Notes: generated by a model from the letters alone, not told the origin. A stretch of DNA of 64,000 bases from Streptomyces canus (GCF_041435015.1 NZ_CP107989.1:1922001-1986000), one strand, 5' to 3'. Shown: positions 15,326 to 25,397, numbered from the stretch's first letter. Translations and numbers: made by a program.

Positions 15326-17833
15326 TCAGCCGGTCGTGAAGGTGAAGTCGTCCACGTCGAACAGGGCGCCGGTGCCGCTCCCCTTGAAGACCAGGTAGAG
15401 GGTGGTGGTGCCCCTGGGCGCGCGGGACAGGTTGGCGGTGACGTCCTGGAAGGTCTCCCAGCCGCCGGTCACCGGTACGGTCGCCTTGCCGAGCAGGGTG
15501 CCGGTCGCGGATCCCGCGCGGATCTCGAGGGTGCCGCCGGTGCCGCCCGAGGAGACGCGTGCGGTCAGCGACTTGGCGTTGCTCAGGACGTACGGCGTGA
15601 AGGCGATCCAGTCGCCGTTGTTGATGTCGCCGACCGTGTTGCCGCCGTGTGCCGTGTCCTTGGCGATGACCGAGACGCCTGAGCCGGTGCCGAAGTGCTC
15701 GGCCTGGCGGTGCCTGGGCTGCAGGACGCTCTGGTCGTGGGTGGTCAGCGGGGCCTGGCCGCCACCGCCGTTGTCGGTGTACTCGGCGTCCATCACGCCG
15801 AAGATGTTGGCGTCCTCGTCGTGACCGCCGTCGGCGCTGGTCTGGATGGTGCCGGTGCAGCCGTTGGCGGAGGTGACGGGGTGGCCGTGGCTGTCGTGGC
15901 CGAGGACGAAGGTGACCTTGACTTTGGTGCAGTCGATGGACCGGCCGTCCTCGGGGTCACTCACGCGCACCTTGAACGGGATCGCGTCACCGAAGCTGAA
16001 CAGCCGGCCGTCCTGCGGGAGTTCGAGCGTCACCTTGGGCGCGGTGTTCCCGACGACGATCTGCACGCTGGCGCTGCCGGTGCGGCCGCTCGGGTCCTTC
16101 GCGGTCAGGGTCGCGGTGTAGGTGCCGTTCTTCTTGTACTTGTGTGTCGGGTTCGCCGCCGTGGACGTGCCGCCGTCGCCGAAGTCCCAGCTGTACGTGA
16201 GGGCGTCGCCGTCCTGGTCACTGGTGCCCTCGGAGGAGAACCGCACCCTCAGCGGCGCCTGCCCGGATGTACGGTCGGCCGCTGCCTGGGCGACCGGGGA
16301 GTGGCCGTCGGTGGCGTTCTCGATGCGGTACAGGGCGGAGTTCTCGTCGCCGCCGAACCAGGAGACGCCGTAGTCGAGGACGTACAGCGCGCCGTCGGGA
16401 CCGAAGGCCATGTCCATCACCTGGGTGCCGGTCCACGGGATGTCGTTGATCGACTGGACGGTGCCGTTGTCGTCGCTGGTAATGCGCTTGATCCAGCGGC
16501 GGCCGAACTCCCCGGCGAAGAAGTCGCCGTCGTAGGCCTCGGGGAACTTCACGGGTGAGTCGAGCGCGGGGTCGTAGTGGTAGACCGGGCCGCCCATCGG
16601 GGACTCGGAGCCGGTGCCGAACTCGGGTACCGATCCGTTGTCGTAGGGGATCCAGGCGGCCTGCGCCGGGGGAAGGTCGGTGAGGCCGGTGTTGTGCGGG
16701 GAGTTGTTCTTCGGCGCGGCGCAGTCGAAGGAGGCGCCCGAGGTGCCGGTCGCGAAGTCGTAGTCCACGTAGGCGTCGTTGTCGCCCGTGCAGTACGGCC
16801 AGCCGAAGTTGCCCGGGCCGGTCACGCGCGCGAACTCGACCTGGCCGGCGGGGCCTCGGGCCGGGTCGGCGGCGCCGGCGTCGGGGCCGTAGTCACCGAC
16901 GTACACGATCCCCGTCTGCTTGTCGACGCTGAAGCGGAACGGGTTGCGGAAGCCCATGGCGTAGATCTCGGGCCGGGTCCTTTCCGTGCCGGGCGCGAAG
17001 AGGTTGCCGTCGGGGATGGCGTAGGAGCCGTCGGCGTTGACCTTGATGCGCAGGATCTTGCCGCGCAGGTCGTTGGTGTTGCCGGCGGTGCGCTGGGCGT
17101 CGAAGGCCGGGTTGCGGTTCGCGCGTTCGTCGATGGGCGTGAACCCGTCGGACTGGAAGGGGTTGGAGTCGTCGCCCGTCGACAGGTAGAGGTTGCCGGC
17201 CGCGTCGAAGTCGATGTCGCCGCCGACGTGGCAGCAGATGCCGCGGGTGGCGGGGATGTCGATGATCTTCGTCTCGCTGGCGGCGTCGAGGGTGCCGTCG
17301 GTGTTCAGGACGAACCGGGAGAGCCGGTTGACGCCGTCGAAGGGCGCGAAGTCGGCCGCGGTGCCGGTCTCGGGGGCGTCGCCCGCCGGGGTGTTCAACG
17401 GGGGTGCGTAGTAAAGGTAGATGAAGCGGTTGGTGGTGAACTGCGGATCCACGCCGACGCCTTGGAGGCCTTCCTCGTCGTGGGAGTAGACGTCGAGCTT
17501 GCCGGCCAGCCGGGTGGTACCGGCCGCGTCGGTGATGCGGAGCTCGCCGTCACGGGAGGTGTGCAGGACCGAGCGGTCCGGGAGCACGGCGAGCGACATG
17601 GGCTCGCCGACCTCCGGCTCACCCTTGGCGAGGGTGACCTGCTGGAAGTCCTCGGCGGCGGCCTGAGCGGCTCCCTGCTCGGCGACGGATGCGCCTGCCT
17701 GGGGAGCGGCGAGGGTGAGGGAGGCGCCGGCCAGCAGGAAGCCGGTGAGCAGTGCCGCCGCTCTGCGCCAGGGGGCGCGTCGTCTGTGGGTCTCGTTTCT
17801 GTCGGTAGGGATGGTGCGGTCTTTCCCGTGCAC
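15326..17833 (-). CDS. Secreted glucose/sorbosone dehydrogenase-like (PQQ-type) enzyme with PKD domain
   Basis: 835 residues. A signal peptide (RRAAALLTGFLLAGASLTLA) is followed by a six-bladed beta-propeller of the GSDH family (residues ~55-475) with EEGLQGVGVDP, GICCHVGGDIDFD, DLRGKILRIK, GFRNPFRFSVD, GNFGWPYCTG and DMAFGPDGALYVLDYG. A PKD domain comes next (YSWDFGDGGTS, NGTYTATLTAKD; ~500-585), then a short beta domain with VKVTFVLGHDSHGH, and a C-terminal CBM-like domain ending DVDDFTFTTG. The GTG at 17833 is preceded by GGAGGCATCCG. Family members oxidise sugars with PQQ or are sugar-binding without it; no PQQ genes are in the window. It sits between the TIM-barrel isomerase and ThuA-DUF1080 genes, so extracellular oxidation of a glycoside is the likely step. 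Confidence 0.87.
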   Translation of the reverse strand: MHGKDRTIPTDRNETHRRRAPWRRAAALLTGFLLAGASLTLAAPQAGASVAEQGAAQAAAEDFQQVTLAKGEPEVGEPMSLAVLPDRSVLHTSRDGELRITDAAGTTRLAGKLDVYSHDEEGLQGVGVDPQFTTNRFIYLYYAPPLNTPAGDAPETGTAADFAPFDGVNRLSRFVLNTDGTLDAASETKIIDIPATRGICCHVGGDIDFDAAGNLYLSTGDDSNPFQSDGFTPIDERANRNPAFDAQRTAGNTNDLRGKILRIKVNADGSYAIPDGNLFAPGTERTRPEIYAMGFRNPFRFSVDKQTGIVYVGDYGPDAGAADPARGPAGQVEFARVTGPGNFGWPYCTGDNDAYVDYDFATGTSGASFDCAAPKNNSPHNTGLTDLPPAQAAWIPYDNGSVPEFGTGSESPMGGPVYHYDPALDSPVKFPEAYDGDFFAGEFGRRWIKRITSDDNGTVQSINDIPWTGTQVMDMAFGPDGALYVLDYGVSWFGGDENSALYRIENATDGHSPVAQAAADRTSGQAPLRVRFSSEGTSDQDGDALTYSWDFGDGGTSTAANPTHKYKKNGTYTATLTAKDPSGRTGSASVQIVVGNTAPKVTLELPQDGRLFSFGDAIPFKVRVSDPEDGRSIDCTKVKVTFVLGHDSHGHPVTSANGCTGTIQTSADGGHDEDANIFGVMDAEYTDNGGGGQAPLTTHDQSVLQPRHRQAEHFGTGSGVSVIAKDTAHGGNTVGDINNGDWIAFTPYVLSNAKSLTARVSSGGTGGTLEIRAGSATGTLLGKATVPVTGGWETFQDVTANLSRAPRGTTTLYLVFKGSGTGALFDVDDFTFTTG

Positions 17834-17916
17834 GGATGCCTCCGGAGTGGGGCCGGTTGTACGGGCGGGTGCGGTACGCCGGGATGCGCCGTCATCCCGG
17901 AACTGACCAGTGCGGC

Positions 17917-18921
17917 TTACTCGTTGCCGCCGAACGCCGCGTCGAACGAGGCCGACGGCGGCTCGAAGTCGTACGCCTTGAGTCGGTTCAGTGCCTCCGG
18001 TGCGCCCTGGAGCCGGTCCATGCCGGCGTCCTCCCACTCGACCGAGATGGGGCCCTGGTAGTCGATGGAGCGCAGCATGCGGAAGACGTCCTCCCAGGGG
18101 ACGTCGCCGTGCCCGGCGGAGACGAAGTCCCAGCCGCGGCGCGGGTCGCCCCAGGGAAGGTGGGAGCCGAGGCGGCCGTTGCGGCCGTCCAGGCGTTTGC
18201 GGGCTTCCTTGCAGTCGACGTGGTAGATCCGGTCGCGGAAGTCCCACAGGAAGTTGACCGGGTCGAGGTCCTGCCACACGAAGTGGGAGGGGTCGAAGTT
18301 GAGGCCGAAGGCCGCCCGCCCGCCGACTGCCTCCACCGCGCGCTGTGTTGTCCAGTAGTCGTAGGCGATCTCGCTCGGGTGGACCTCGTGGGCGAACCGC
18401 ACGCCCTCCGCGTCGAAGACGTCGAGGATCGGGTTCCAGCGCTCGGCGAAGTCCTCGTAGCCGCGGTCGATCATCGACTCGGGGGCGGGCGGGAACATGG
18501 CGACCAGGTGCCAGATGGCGGAGCCGGTGAAGCCGATGACGGTGTCGACGCCGAAGGCGCGTGCGGCGCGCGCGGTGTCCTTCATACGGTTCGCGGCCCG
18601 CTGCCGGACCCCTTCAGGGTCGCCGTCGGCCCACACCTCGCCCGGCAGGATGGCCTGATGGCGTTCGTCGATGATGGCGTCGCAGACGGCCTGGCCGACC
18701 AGGTGGTTGGAGATCGCCCAGCACTTGAGGCCGTACTTGTCGAGCAGCGCGTGCCGGGAGTCCAGATACGACGGGTCCGCGAGCGCCTTGTCGACTTCGA
18801 AGTGGTCTCCCCAGCAGGCGAGTTCGAGTCCGTCGTAGCCGAAGTCGCGGGCGAGGCGGCAGACCTCTTCGAGGGGGAGGTCGGCCCACTGGCCGGTGAA
18901 GAGCGTGAACTGACGCGGCAT
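17917..18921 (-). CDS. Sugar phosphate isomerase/epimerase (TIM barrel)
   Basis: A 334-residue cytoplasmic TIM barrel: [77 protein letters not shown] (metal Glu/His), [13 protein letters not shown] (Asp/His), [31 protein letters not shown]. This subgroup is regularly paired with Gfo/Idh/MocA oxidoreductases in sugar, inositol and 3-keto-glycoside catabolic loci. The ATG follows GAGGAGG. It is 14 bases downstream of the oxidoreductase gene on the same strand, implying one operon. Substrate unknown. Confidence 0.88.
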   Translation of the reverse strand: MPRQFTLFTGQWADLPLEEVCRLARDFGYDGLELACWGDHFEVDKALADPSYLDSRHALLDKYGLKCWAISNHLVGQAVCDAIIDERHQAILPGEVWADGDPEGVRQRAANRMKDTARAARAFGVDTVIGFTGSAIWHLVAMFPPAPESMIDRGYEDFAERWNPILDVFDAEGVRFAHEVHPSEIAYDYWTTQRAVEAVGGRAAFGLNFDPSHFVWQDLDPVNFLWDFRDRIYHVDCKEARKRLDGRNGRLGSHLPWGDPRRGWDFVSAGHGDVPWEDVFRMLRSIDYQGPISVEWEDAGMDRLQGAPEALNRLKAYDFEPPSASFDAAFGGNE

Positions 18922-18935
18922 CTTTGGCAGCCTCC

Positions 18936-20138
18936 TCAGACGGCTATCGGGGTGTAGACGGAGTTCTTCTCGGCGCTCTCCTCCACGGCCGCGAGCACCC
19001 GCTGGACCTGGAGCCCGTCGGCGAAGGAGGGTTCGGGGCGGCGGCCCTCGGCGATCGCGTGGACGAGGTCGCGGGCCTGGTGGACGAAGGTGTGCTCGTA
19101 GCCGAGGCCGTGGCCGGGCGGCCACCAGGCGTCCAGGTAGGGGTGGTCGGGCTCAGTGACGAGGATGCGGCGGAAACCGGCGTGCGCCGCGGGTTCCGTG
19201 CCGTCGTGGTAGGAGAGTTCGTTGAGGCGTTCCAGGTCGAAGGCCAACGAACCGCGCTCGCCGTTGAGTTCGATGCGCAGGGAGTTCTTGCGGCCGGTGG
19301 CGTACCGGGTGGCCTCGAAGGAAGCGAGGGCGCCGGAGGTGAAGCGGCCGGTGAACAGGGCCGCGTCGTCCACGGTGACCTGACCGGTGCCGGTCCCGGA
19401 GACGGCGGACAGGCCTTTGACGGCGCCGCCGGTCAGCGGGCGCTCCCGTACGAAGGTCTCGGTCAACGCGGAGACTCCGGCCAGTTGCTCTCCCGCCAGG
19501 TACTGGGCGAGGTCGACGATGTGCGCGCCCAGGTCGCCGAGCGAGCCCGATCCCGCCTGCTCCCGGCGCAGCCGCCAGGTCAGGGGGAACTCGGGGTCCA
19601 CGAGCCAGTCCTGAAGGTAGGTCACCCGCAGGTGCCGGAGCGTGCCGAGCCGTCCATCGGCCACCATCCGGCGGGCCAGCGCGGTGGCGGGCACCCGGCG
19701 ATAGTTGAAGCCGACCATCGCGAACTGACCCCGGTCGAAGGCCTCTTCGGCGGCCCGGGTCATCACCAGGGCCTCCTCGACGGTGTTGGCGAGCGGCTTC
19801 TCGCACAGCACGTGCTTGCCCGCGGCGAGCGCGGCGACGGCGATCTCGGCGTGGCTGTCGCCGGGGGTGCAGATGTCGACGAGATCGACGTCGTCCCGCT
19901 CGATCAGGGCCCGCCAGTCGGTCTCGGCGGCCGCCCAGCCGTGCCGGTCGGCTGCCCGGCGCACGGCGTCCGCGTCCCGTCCGCAGATCGCGGCGAGCAC
20001 CGGGCGGCGGGGCAGGTCGAAGACGCGTCCGACGGTCCGCCAGCCCTGGGAGTGGGCGGCGCCCATGAAGGCGTAGCCGACCATGCCGACCCGGAGCGGC
20101 GGCACCTCGGCCTCCTCTGACTGCTGCGGCTGTGCCAT
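18936..20138 (-). CDS. Gfo/Idh/MocA family oxidoreductase
   Basis: A 400-residue NAD(P)-dependent dehydrogenase. The Rossmann domain (residues ~14-140) has [15 protein letters not shown], the [11 protein letters not shown] strand end and the hallmark [17 protein letters not shown] (EKP). The C-terminal substrate domain has [31 protein letters not shown] (catalytic Asp/His, GDLGxH) and GYEHTFVHQ. Such enzymes oxidise or epimerise sugars and cyclitols. The ATG at 20138 follows AGGAGGACATCGCGC. It is downstream of the ABC importer and overlaps neither neighbour; gap to the substrate-binding protein gene is 158 bases. Likely acts on the imported sugar. Confidence 0.9.
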   Translation of the reverse strand: MAQPQQSEEAEVPPLRVGMVGYAFMGAAHSQGWRTVGRVFDLPRRPVLAAICGRDADAVRRAADRHGWAAAETDWRALIERDDVDLVDICTPGDSHAEIAVAALAAGKHVLCEKPLANTVEEALVMTRAAEEAFDRGQFAMVGFNYRRVPATALARRMVADGRLGTLRHLRVTYLQDWLVDPEFPLTWRLRREQAGSGSLGDLGAHIVDLAQYLAGEQLAGVSALTETFVRERPLTGGAVKGLSAVSGTGTGQVTVDDAALFTGRFTSGALASFEATRYATGRKNSLRIELNGERGSLAFDLERLNELSYHDGTEPAAHAGFRRILVTEPDHPYLDAWWPPGHGLGYEHTFVHQARDLVHAIAEGRRPEPSFADGLQVQRVLAAVEESAEKNSVYTPIAV

Positions 20139-20296
20139 GCGCGATGTCCTCCTCGTCGTCGTGGCGCGGTGGGGGGTGCAGCCCGGTCCGTCGACGAACC
20201 GGGCTCCTGGGACCAGCCGTTCGGACCGGCCGGGCCGGGGCGCACCGCTGCTCGCGGCCGGCCCGGTCGGTAAGTCGGGCCCCGGCTCGGGACGCC

Positions 20297-21349
20297 TCAC
20301 TTGAAGCCGGTGGACATGTACTGGTCGACGTTGGTCTTGTCGACGACGGCCGAGTAGAGGGTGAGCGAGGCCGGGATCTCGAACTCGGAGAGGCCGCTGA
20401 TGCCCTTGGACTGGCCGAGGGCGCGGGCGAGGTCGATCGCGGAGGCGGCCATGGTCGGCGGGTAGAGGACGGTCGCCTTGAGGACGCCGTTGTCCTGCTT
20501 GATGGCCTGGAAGGCGGACAGGGCGCCCGCGCCGCCGACCATCAGGAAGTCGTCGCGGCCGGCCTGGTCGATGGCGCGCAGTGCGCCCACGCCCTGGTCG
20601 TCGTCGTGGTTCCACAGCGCGTCGAAGCTCGACTGAGCCTGGAGGAGCTGGGCCATCTTGGCCTGGCCGGACTCCACCGTGAACTCGGCGGCCTGGCGGG
20701 CCACCTTCCTGACGTTGGGGTAGTTTTTCAGGGCGTCGTCGAAGCCCTTGGTGCGCTGCTTGGTGAGTTCGAGGTTGTCGAGTCCGGCCAGTTCGATGAC
20801 CTTGGCGTTCGACTTTCCCTTGAGCTTCCCGCCGATGTAGTGGCCGGCGTTGAGGCCCATGCCGTAGTTGTCGCCGCCTATCCAACAGCGGTACGCCTGC
20901 GGGGTGTTGAAGATGCGGTCGAGGTTGACGACCGGGATCCCGGCGCGCATCGCCTTGAGGCCGACCTGGGTGAGGGCCTTGCCGTCGGCGGGCAGCACCA
21001 CCAGGACGTCGACCTTCTTGTTGATCAGGGTCTCGATCTGGCCGATCTGCTGGGCGGTGTCGTTGGAGCCCTCGGTGATCTCCAGGGTGACGTCGGAGTA
21101 CTTCTTCGCCCGGTTCTTGGCGTTGTCGTTGATGGCGTTGAGCCAGCCGTGGTCGGCCTGCGGTCCGGCGAAGCCGATGGTGACCGGCTTGCCGGACGAC
21201 TCGGCGGCGGCCGGCTGGTCGTTCGCGGCCGGTTCGTCGTCGCTGGAGTCGTTGCTGGTGCAACCCGTGAGGAGGGCACCGGCCCCGACGGCGGCGGTCC
21301 CGAAGAGCAGCCCTCTGCGACTGGTGAAGCGGCTCGTGTGCTGTGGCAT
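20297..21349 (-). CDS. Ribose-type ABC transporter substrate-binding lipoprotein
   Basis: A 350-residue periplasmic-binding-protein type I domain protein. The N-terminus combines twin arginines and a lipobox: TSRRGLLFGTAAVGAGALLT then GC (Cys 30), so it is a Tat-exported lipoprotein. After a Ser/Asp/Ala linker the fold runs from VTIGFAGPQADHGWLNAIND through IETLINKKVDVLVVLPADG, IPVVNLDR, NAKVIELAGLDN and FDALWNHDDDQGVGALRAID to FMVGG-like strands. It captures a sugar or cyclitol at the cell surface and delivers it to the permease encoded 17 bases upstream of its start. It belongs to the RbsB/XylF/IbpA group; the ligand cannot be named from sequence alone. Confidence 0.92.
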   Translation of the reverse strand: MPQHTSRFTSRRGLLFGTAAVGAGALLTGCTSNDSSDDEPAANDQPAAAESSGKPVTIGFAGPQADHGWLNAINDNAKNRAKKYSDVTLEITEGSNDTAQQIGQIETLINKKVDVLVVLPADGKALTQVGLKAMRAGIPVVNLDRIFNTPQAYRCWIGGDNYGMGLNAGHYIGGKLKGKSNAKVIELAGLDNLELTKQRTKGFDDALKNYPNVRKVARQAAEFTVESGQAKMAQLLQAQSSFDALWNHDDDQGVGALRAIDQAGRDDFLMVGGAGALSAFQAIKQDNGVLKATVLYPPTMAASAIDLARALGQSKGISGLSEFEIPASLTLYSAVVDKTNVDQYMSTGFK

Positions 21350-21366
21350 GGCGGTGAACCCTTTCC

Positions 21367-22386
21367 TCAGGTCGTGCTTGCGGTACGGCGCTGGACCAGC
21401 ACGGCGGCGACGATGATCGCGCCCTTGGCGATCTGCTGGACGTCGCTCTGCAGGTTGTTCAGGGCGAAGATGTTGGTGATCGTGGTGAAGATCAGGACGC
21501 CGAGCACGGAGCCGGTGATGGTGCCGCGGCCCCCGCTGAGCAGGGTGCCGCCGATGATCGCGGCGGCGATGGCGTCGAGCTCGTAGAGGTTGCCGTTGGT
21601 GTTCTGGCCGGAGCCGGACAGGATGATCAGCAGGAAGGCGGCGATGCCGCAGCACAGTCCGGACAGCAGGTAGAGGTAGAGGCGCTGACGGCGGACGTCG
21701 ATGCCGGCGAGCCGGGCGGCCTCGGCGTTGCCGCCGACGGCGACCGTGCGGCGGCCGAAGGTGGTGCGGTTCAGCACCAGCCAGCCGATGATCGTCACGA
21801 CCGCGAAGACGAGGACCAGCGGAGGGATGCCGAGGACATACGCGTCGCGTTCCCCGAGGTCCAGCACGCTGTTGATCGAGACGATCTGCGTCCTGCCGTC
21901 GGTGATCTGCAGGGCGAGTCCGCGGGCCGAGGCGAGCATGGCGAGCGTGGCGATGAACGGGACCATCCCGCCGTACGCGATGAGCAGTCCGTTGACCAGG
22001 CCGCAGCCGACTCCGACGATCACCGCGGTGAAGAGGATGCCCGCGAAGCCGTACTCCTGGGTGGCGACGGTGGTGGCCCACACCGAGGCGAGGGCGACGA
22101 TCGCGCCGACGGACAGGTCGATGCCGCCCGAGGTGATGACGAAGGTCATGCCGACGGTGACGACACCGATCACCGAGGCCTGGGTGAGGACGAGTTGGAG
22201 GTTGCGGGTGTCGAGGAACTCGTCGGGCTTGGTGATGCCGCCGATGAGGATCAGTACGGCGAGCACACCGAGGAGGGAGAGGGTGCGGACGTCGGCGCGG
22301 GCGAACACCCCTCGCCACGCGAACGATTCGCTCGCCGGAGGCACTTTGTCGGCGCTTCCCCTGGGCGGGGACACATGTTGCGTCAT
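21367..22386 (-). CDS. Ribose-type ABC transporter permease
   Basis: A 339-residue integral membrane protein of the BPD_transp_2 (RbsC) family with about ten hydrophobic segments. Family blocks visible are VTVGMTFVITSGGIDLSVGA (residues ~75-95), ARLAGIDVRRQRLYLYLLSG (cytoplasmic coupling loop), LYELDAIAAAIIGGTLLSGG (~265-285) and RGTITGSVLG. Its start overlaps the stop of the ATP-binding gene by four bases (ATGA) and the binding-protein gene follows 17 bases after its stop, giving a complete importer. Confidence 0.93.
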   Translation of the reverse strand: MTQHVSPPRGSADKVPPASESFAWRGVFARADVRTLSLLGVLAVLILIGGITKPDEFLDTRNLQLVLTQASVIGVVTVGMTFVITSGGIDLSVGAIVALASVWATTVATQEYGFAGILFTAVIVGVGCGLVNGLLIAYGGMVPFIATLAMLASARGLALQITDGRTQIVSINSVLDLGERDAYVLGIPPLVLVFAVVTIIGWLVLNRTTFGRRTVAVGGNAEAARLAGIDVRRQRLYLYLLSGLCCGIAAFLLIILSGSGQNTNGNLYELDAIAAAIIGGTLLSGGRGTITGSVLGVLIFTTITNIFALNNLQSDVQQIAKGAIIVAAVLVQRRTASTT

Positions 22387-23903
22387 GACGCCGGGCTTCC
22401 TTCCATGACGAGGTCGAGTACACGGTGTTCGTCGAGCTCACGGGCGGGTGCCGTGTGCACGACACGGCCCTCGCGGAGCACCAGGACGCGGTCGGCGAGG
22501 CCGAGCACCTCGGGGACCTCGCTGGAGACCAGCAGCACGGCCAGGCCTTCGTCGGCCAGTCGGCGGACGACCGCGTACAGCTCGGCGCGGGCGCCTACGT
22601 CGACGCCCCGGGTGGGTTCGTCGAGCAGCAGGACCCGGCAGCCGCGCAGCAGCCAGCGGGCCAGGACCGCTTTTTGCTGGTTGCCGCCGGACAGGGTACG
22701 GATCGGCACGGAGGGGTTGTCGGGGCGCAGCGACAGTTCGCGGGTCGCCGCCCGGGCGGCCCCGAGTTCGGCGCCCCGGTCGATCCAACCGGCCCGGGAG
22801 AAGCGGGACATGGAGGAGACGGAAACGTTGCGGGTGACCGACTCCAGCATCAGCAGGGCCTGCGCCTTGCGCTCCTCGGGGGCCAGTCCGATCCCGGCGC
22901 GGACGGCGGCTCGGACACTGCCCGGCTTCAACGCCTTGCCGTCCACGACGACGTGACCGGTGGTGGGCTTCCGGGCGCCGTAGACCGTCTCCAGGATCTC
23001 GGAGCGTCCCGAGCCGACGAGCCCGGCGAGGCCGACGATCTCTCCGGGGTGGACCGCGAGGTCGAGGGGTTCGAACTCGCCCTGCCGACTGAGCCCTTGG
23101 ACTTCGAGGAGCGGCCTCTCGCCCTTCGCGGGAGCCGTCGGCCGGTCCGGGAAGACGTACTCGACGTTGCGGCCCGTCATCAGCGCGACGACCTCTCGCG
23201 TCGGCGTCGACTTGGCGGGCAGTCCGACGGCGACGGCCCGGCCGTCCTTGAGGACGGTCACCCGGTCCCCGATCCGCCGGATCTCCTCCAGGCGGTGGGA
23301 GATGTAGACGACGGCGACGCCCTCGGCGGTGAGGTCGCCGACGATCCGGAAGAGGTTGTCGACCTCGTCCGGGTCGAGGGCGGCGGACGGTTCGTCCATC
23401 ACGATCAGCCGTACGTCGTGGGAGAGGGCTCGCGCCATGGACACGATCTGCTGCTGGGCCGCCGACAACTCCCCGACCAGGCGCGCCGGATCGATCTCCG
23501 GGTGCCCGAGTCGCCGTAGCAGTGCGGCTGTCGACTGACGAGCCGCCTTGCCCCGTACGACGAACCCCGCGGCCGTGGGTTCGTGGCCGAGGTGGACGTT
23601 CTCGGCCACGGACAGGTGTTCCACCAGGTCGAGTTCCTGGTAGATGGTGGCGATGCCGAGGCGCATGGCGGCGATCGGCGAGCGGAGCGTGACCTCCTCG
23701 CCGCGCCAGCGCAGGCGGCCGGTGTCGGGCTGGTGGGCACCGGCCAGGACCTTGATGAGCGTGGACTTCCCGGCCCCGTTCTGACCGAGCAGACAGTGCA
23801 CTTCGCCGGCCTGGACATCGAGGTCCACGCCGTCGAGGGCCCGGACTCCGGGGAACGACTTGGTGATGCCGGACATGCTGAGCAGCGGTGGTTCTGGTGC
23901 CAT
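22383..23903 (-). CDS. Ribose-type ABC transporter ATP-binding protein (two NBDs)
   Basis: 506 residues with two fused nucleotide-binding domains, the RbsA/XylG layout. The first domain has Walker A GQNGAGKST (~40), signature LSAAQQQIVSMARAL and Walker B VMDEPSAALDPDE. The second has the usual degenerate Walker A GLVGSGRSE, the strong signature LSGGNQQKAVLARWL and LLLDEPTRGVDVGARAE. The ATG at 23903 is preceded by AAGGGGACCTC; an upstream in-frame start would add 24 residues without homology. It opens the importer operon, 115 bases downstream of the ROK regulator gene, which is likely to control it. Confidence 0.93.
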   Translation of the reverse strand: MAPEPPLLSMSGITKSFPGVRALDGVDLDVQAGEVHCLLGQNGAGKSTLIKVLAGAHQPDTGRLRWRGEEVTLRSPIAAMRLGIATIYQELDLVEHLSVAENVHLGHEPTAAGFVVRGKAARQSTAALLRRLGHPEIDPARLVGELSAAQQQIVSMARALSHDVRLIVMDEPSAALDPDEVDNLFRIVGDLTAEGVAVVYISHRLEEIRRIGDRVTVLKDGRAVAVGLPAKSTPTREVVALMTGRNVEYVFPDRPTAPAKGERPLLEVQGLSRQGEFEPLDLAVHPGEIVGLAGLVGSGRSEILETVYGARKPTTGHVVVDGKALKPGSVRAAVRAGIGLAPEERKAQALLMLESVTRNVSVSSMSRFSRAGWIDRGAELGAARAATRELSLRPDNPSVPIRTLSGGNQQKAVLARWLLRGCRVLLLDEPTRGVDVGARAELYAVVRRLADEGLAVLLVSSEVPEVLGLADRVLVLREGRVVHTAPARELDEHRVLDLVMEGSPAS

Positions 23904-24018
23904 GAGGTCCCCTTGGCGGGCGTGCGGGCCGGTTTCAGGGCAGGGCGAAGCAGGAGCGCTGTGCTGGAGGGGCATGTCAGAGGGTGCCGTGGCGGACAGT
24001 GCCGTACCGAGAAGTGGC

Positions 24019-25200
24019 TTACGCGGGTGAGAACAAGTGGTCGCTGATGAGCCGGGCCGCGCCGATGACTCCGGCGGTGGGGCCCAACTCCCCCAGAACG
24101 ATGGGCAGGTTGCCGGTCGCCAGCGGCAGCGACTGGCGGTAGACCTGGGTGCGGATCGCGGCGAGCAGGGTGTGACCGAGGCCGGTCACCCCGCCGCCGA
24201 TCACCACCAGGCCCGGGTTGAAGAAGCTGACCAGCCCGGCGATGACCTGGCCGGTCCGGTTGCCGCCCTCGCGGATCAGGTCGAGGGCGGTGGCGTCACC
24301 GGCGGCAGCGGCGGCAGCGACGTCGACCGCCGTCACACCGCCGTTCGCCGTGAGGCGTGCGGCGAGCTCCTCGGAGCGCCCCTGCTCGACCGCCTCCACG
24401 GCGTCCCGGGCCAGGGCCGCGCCGCTGAAGTGGGCTTCCAGGCAGCCCCGGTTGCCGCAGGCGCACGGGCGGCCGTCGGGCACGGCCTGGATGTGCCCGA
24501 TGTCGCCCGCGCTGCCCGTCACCCCGCGGTGGACCTCACCGCCGGCGACGATGCCGCAGCCGATGCCGGTGCCGATCTTCACGCAGAGGAAGTCGCCCAC
24601 GGAGCGTGCAACGCCCGCGTGCATCTCCCCCATCGCCATCAGGTTCACGTCGTTGTCGACCATGACCGGACAGCCGAGTTCCTGGCTGAGCGCCTCCCGC
24701 ACGGGGAAGCCGTCCCAGCCCGGCATGATCGGCGGAGCCACCGGTACGCCCTCGGGGAAGCGGACCGGTCCCGGGACGCCTATGCCGGCGCCGTCGAAAC
24801 CCTCCGCGAGCCCCGAGGCCCCCAACTTCGCGGCCATGGACAGGACTTGCTCGAAGACCGCGACCGGGCCCTCGCGGACGTCCATGGGCTGGTTGAGATG
24901 TCCCAGGATCTCCAGCTCGGCGTTGGTGACGGCGACGTCGACCGAGGTCGCGCCGATGTCCACGCCGAGGAAACGCAGGTTGGGGGCGAGCCGGATGTTG
25001 TGGGAGCGGCGGCCGCCGCGGGAGGCGGCGAGTCCGTCGGCCACGATCAGGCCCGTCTCCAGCAGACGGTCCACCTCCACGGCCAGCTTGGACCGTGACA
25101 GGTCGACCTGATCGCCCAGTTGCGCACGGGAGTTGGGTCCTCCGTCGCGCAACAGCTTGAGCAGCCGGGCCTGATGCGCGTTCGCGGGTCGTGCCGTCAT
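24019..25200 (-). CDS. ROK family transcriptional regulator
   Basis: About 393 residues. An N-terminal MarR-like winged helix (residues ~8-65: HQARLLKLLRDGGPNSRAQL, LSRSKLAVEVDRLL, GRRSHNI) is followed by a ROK sugar-kinase-like domain. That domain has the phosphate loop LGVDIGATSVDVAV, GIGVPGPV, VDNDVNLMAMGE, KIGTGIGCGIV and the zinc site GHI..CACGNRGCLEA. It probably represses the adjacent sugar ABC operon until the sugar or its phosphate binds. The ATG at 25200 lies 12 bases after GGAGGGG; a GTG at 25209 is an alternative start. It is divergent from the NmrA-like gene, with a 197-base shared promoter region. Confidence 0.9.
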   Translation of the reverse strand: MTARPANAHQARLLKLLRDGGPNSRAQLGDQVDLSRSKLAVEVDRLLETGLIVADGLAASRGGRRSHNIRLAPNLRFLGVDIGATSVDVAVTNAELEILGHLNQPMDVREGPVAVFEQVLSMAAKLGASGLAEGFDGAGIGVPGPVRFPEGVPVAPPIMPGWDGFPVREALSQELGCPVMVDNDVNLMAMGEMHAGVARSVGDFLCVKIGTGIGCGIVAGGEVHRGVTGSAGDIGHIQAVPDGRPCACGNRGCLEAHFSGAALARDAVEAVEQGRSEELAARLTANGGVTAVDVAAAAAAGDATALDLIREGGNRTGQVIAGLVSFFNPGLVVIGGGVTGLGHTLLAAIRTQVYRQSLPLATGNLPIVLGELGPTAGVIGAARLISDHLFSPA

Positions 25201-25397
25201 GCGTCTCACGAGCCCCTCCCCGCCTCATTCGGCCCCAGTTGCCGTGCTTTCGAGGGGAACGTAGCAGCGGCTGCCGAACCTGGGAAGAAGCTGTGCACAG
25301 ATTGATACCGACTTTCTCCACTCGCAGGACAAAGACCTGTCGCACTCTGGTGTCCCGGCGCCCGGCCCCGCAGGATGGGCGCAACGGAGGGGAGCAC

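Noticed and set aside
22195..22956. Plus-strand frames across the ABC transporter genes
   Set aside because: Ser/Arg/Thr-rich shadow text with no domains; the three importer genes on the minus strand are unambiguous.
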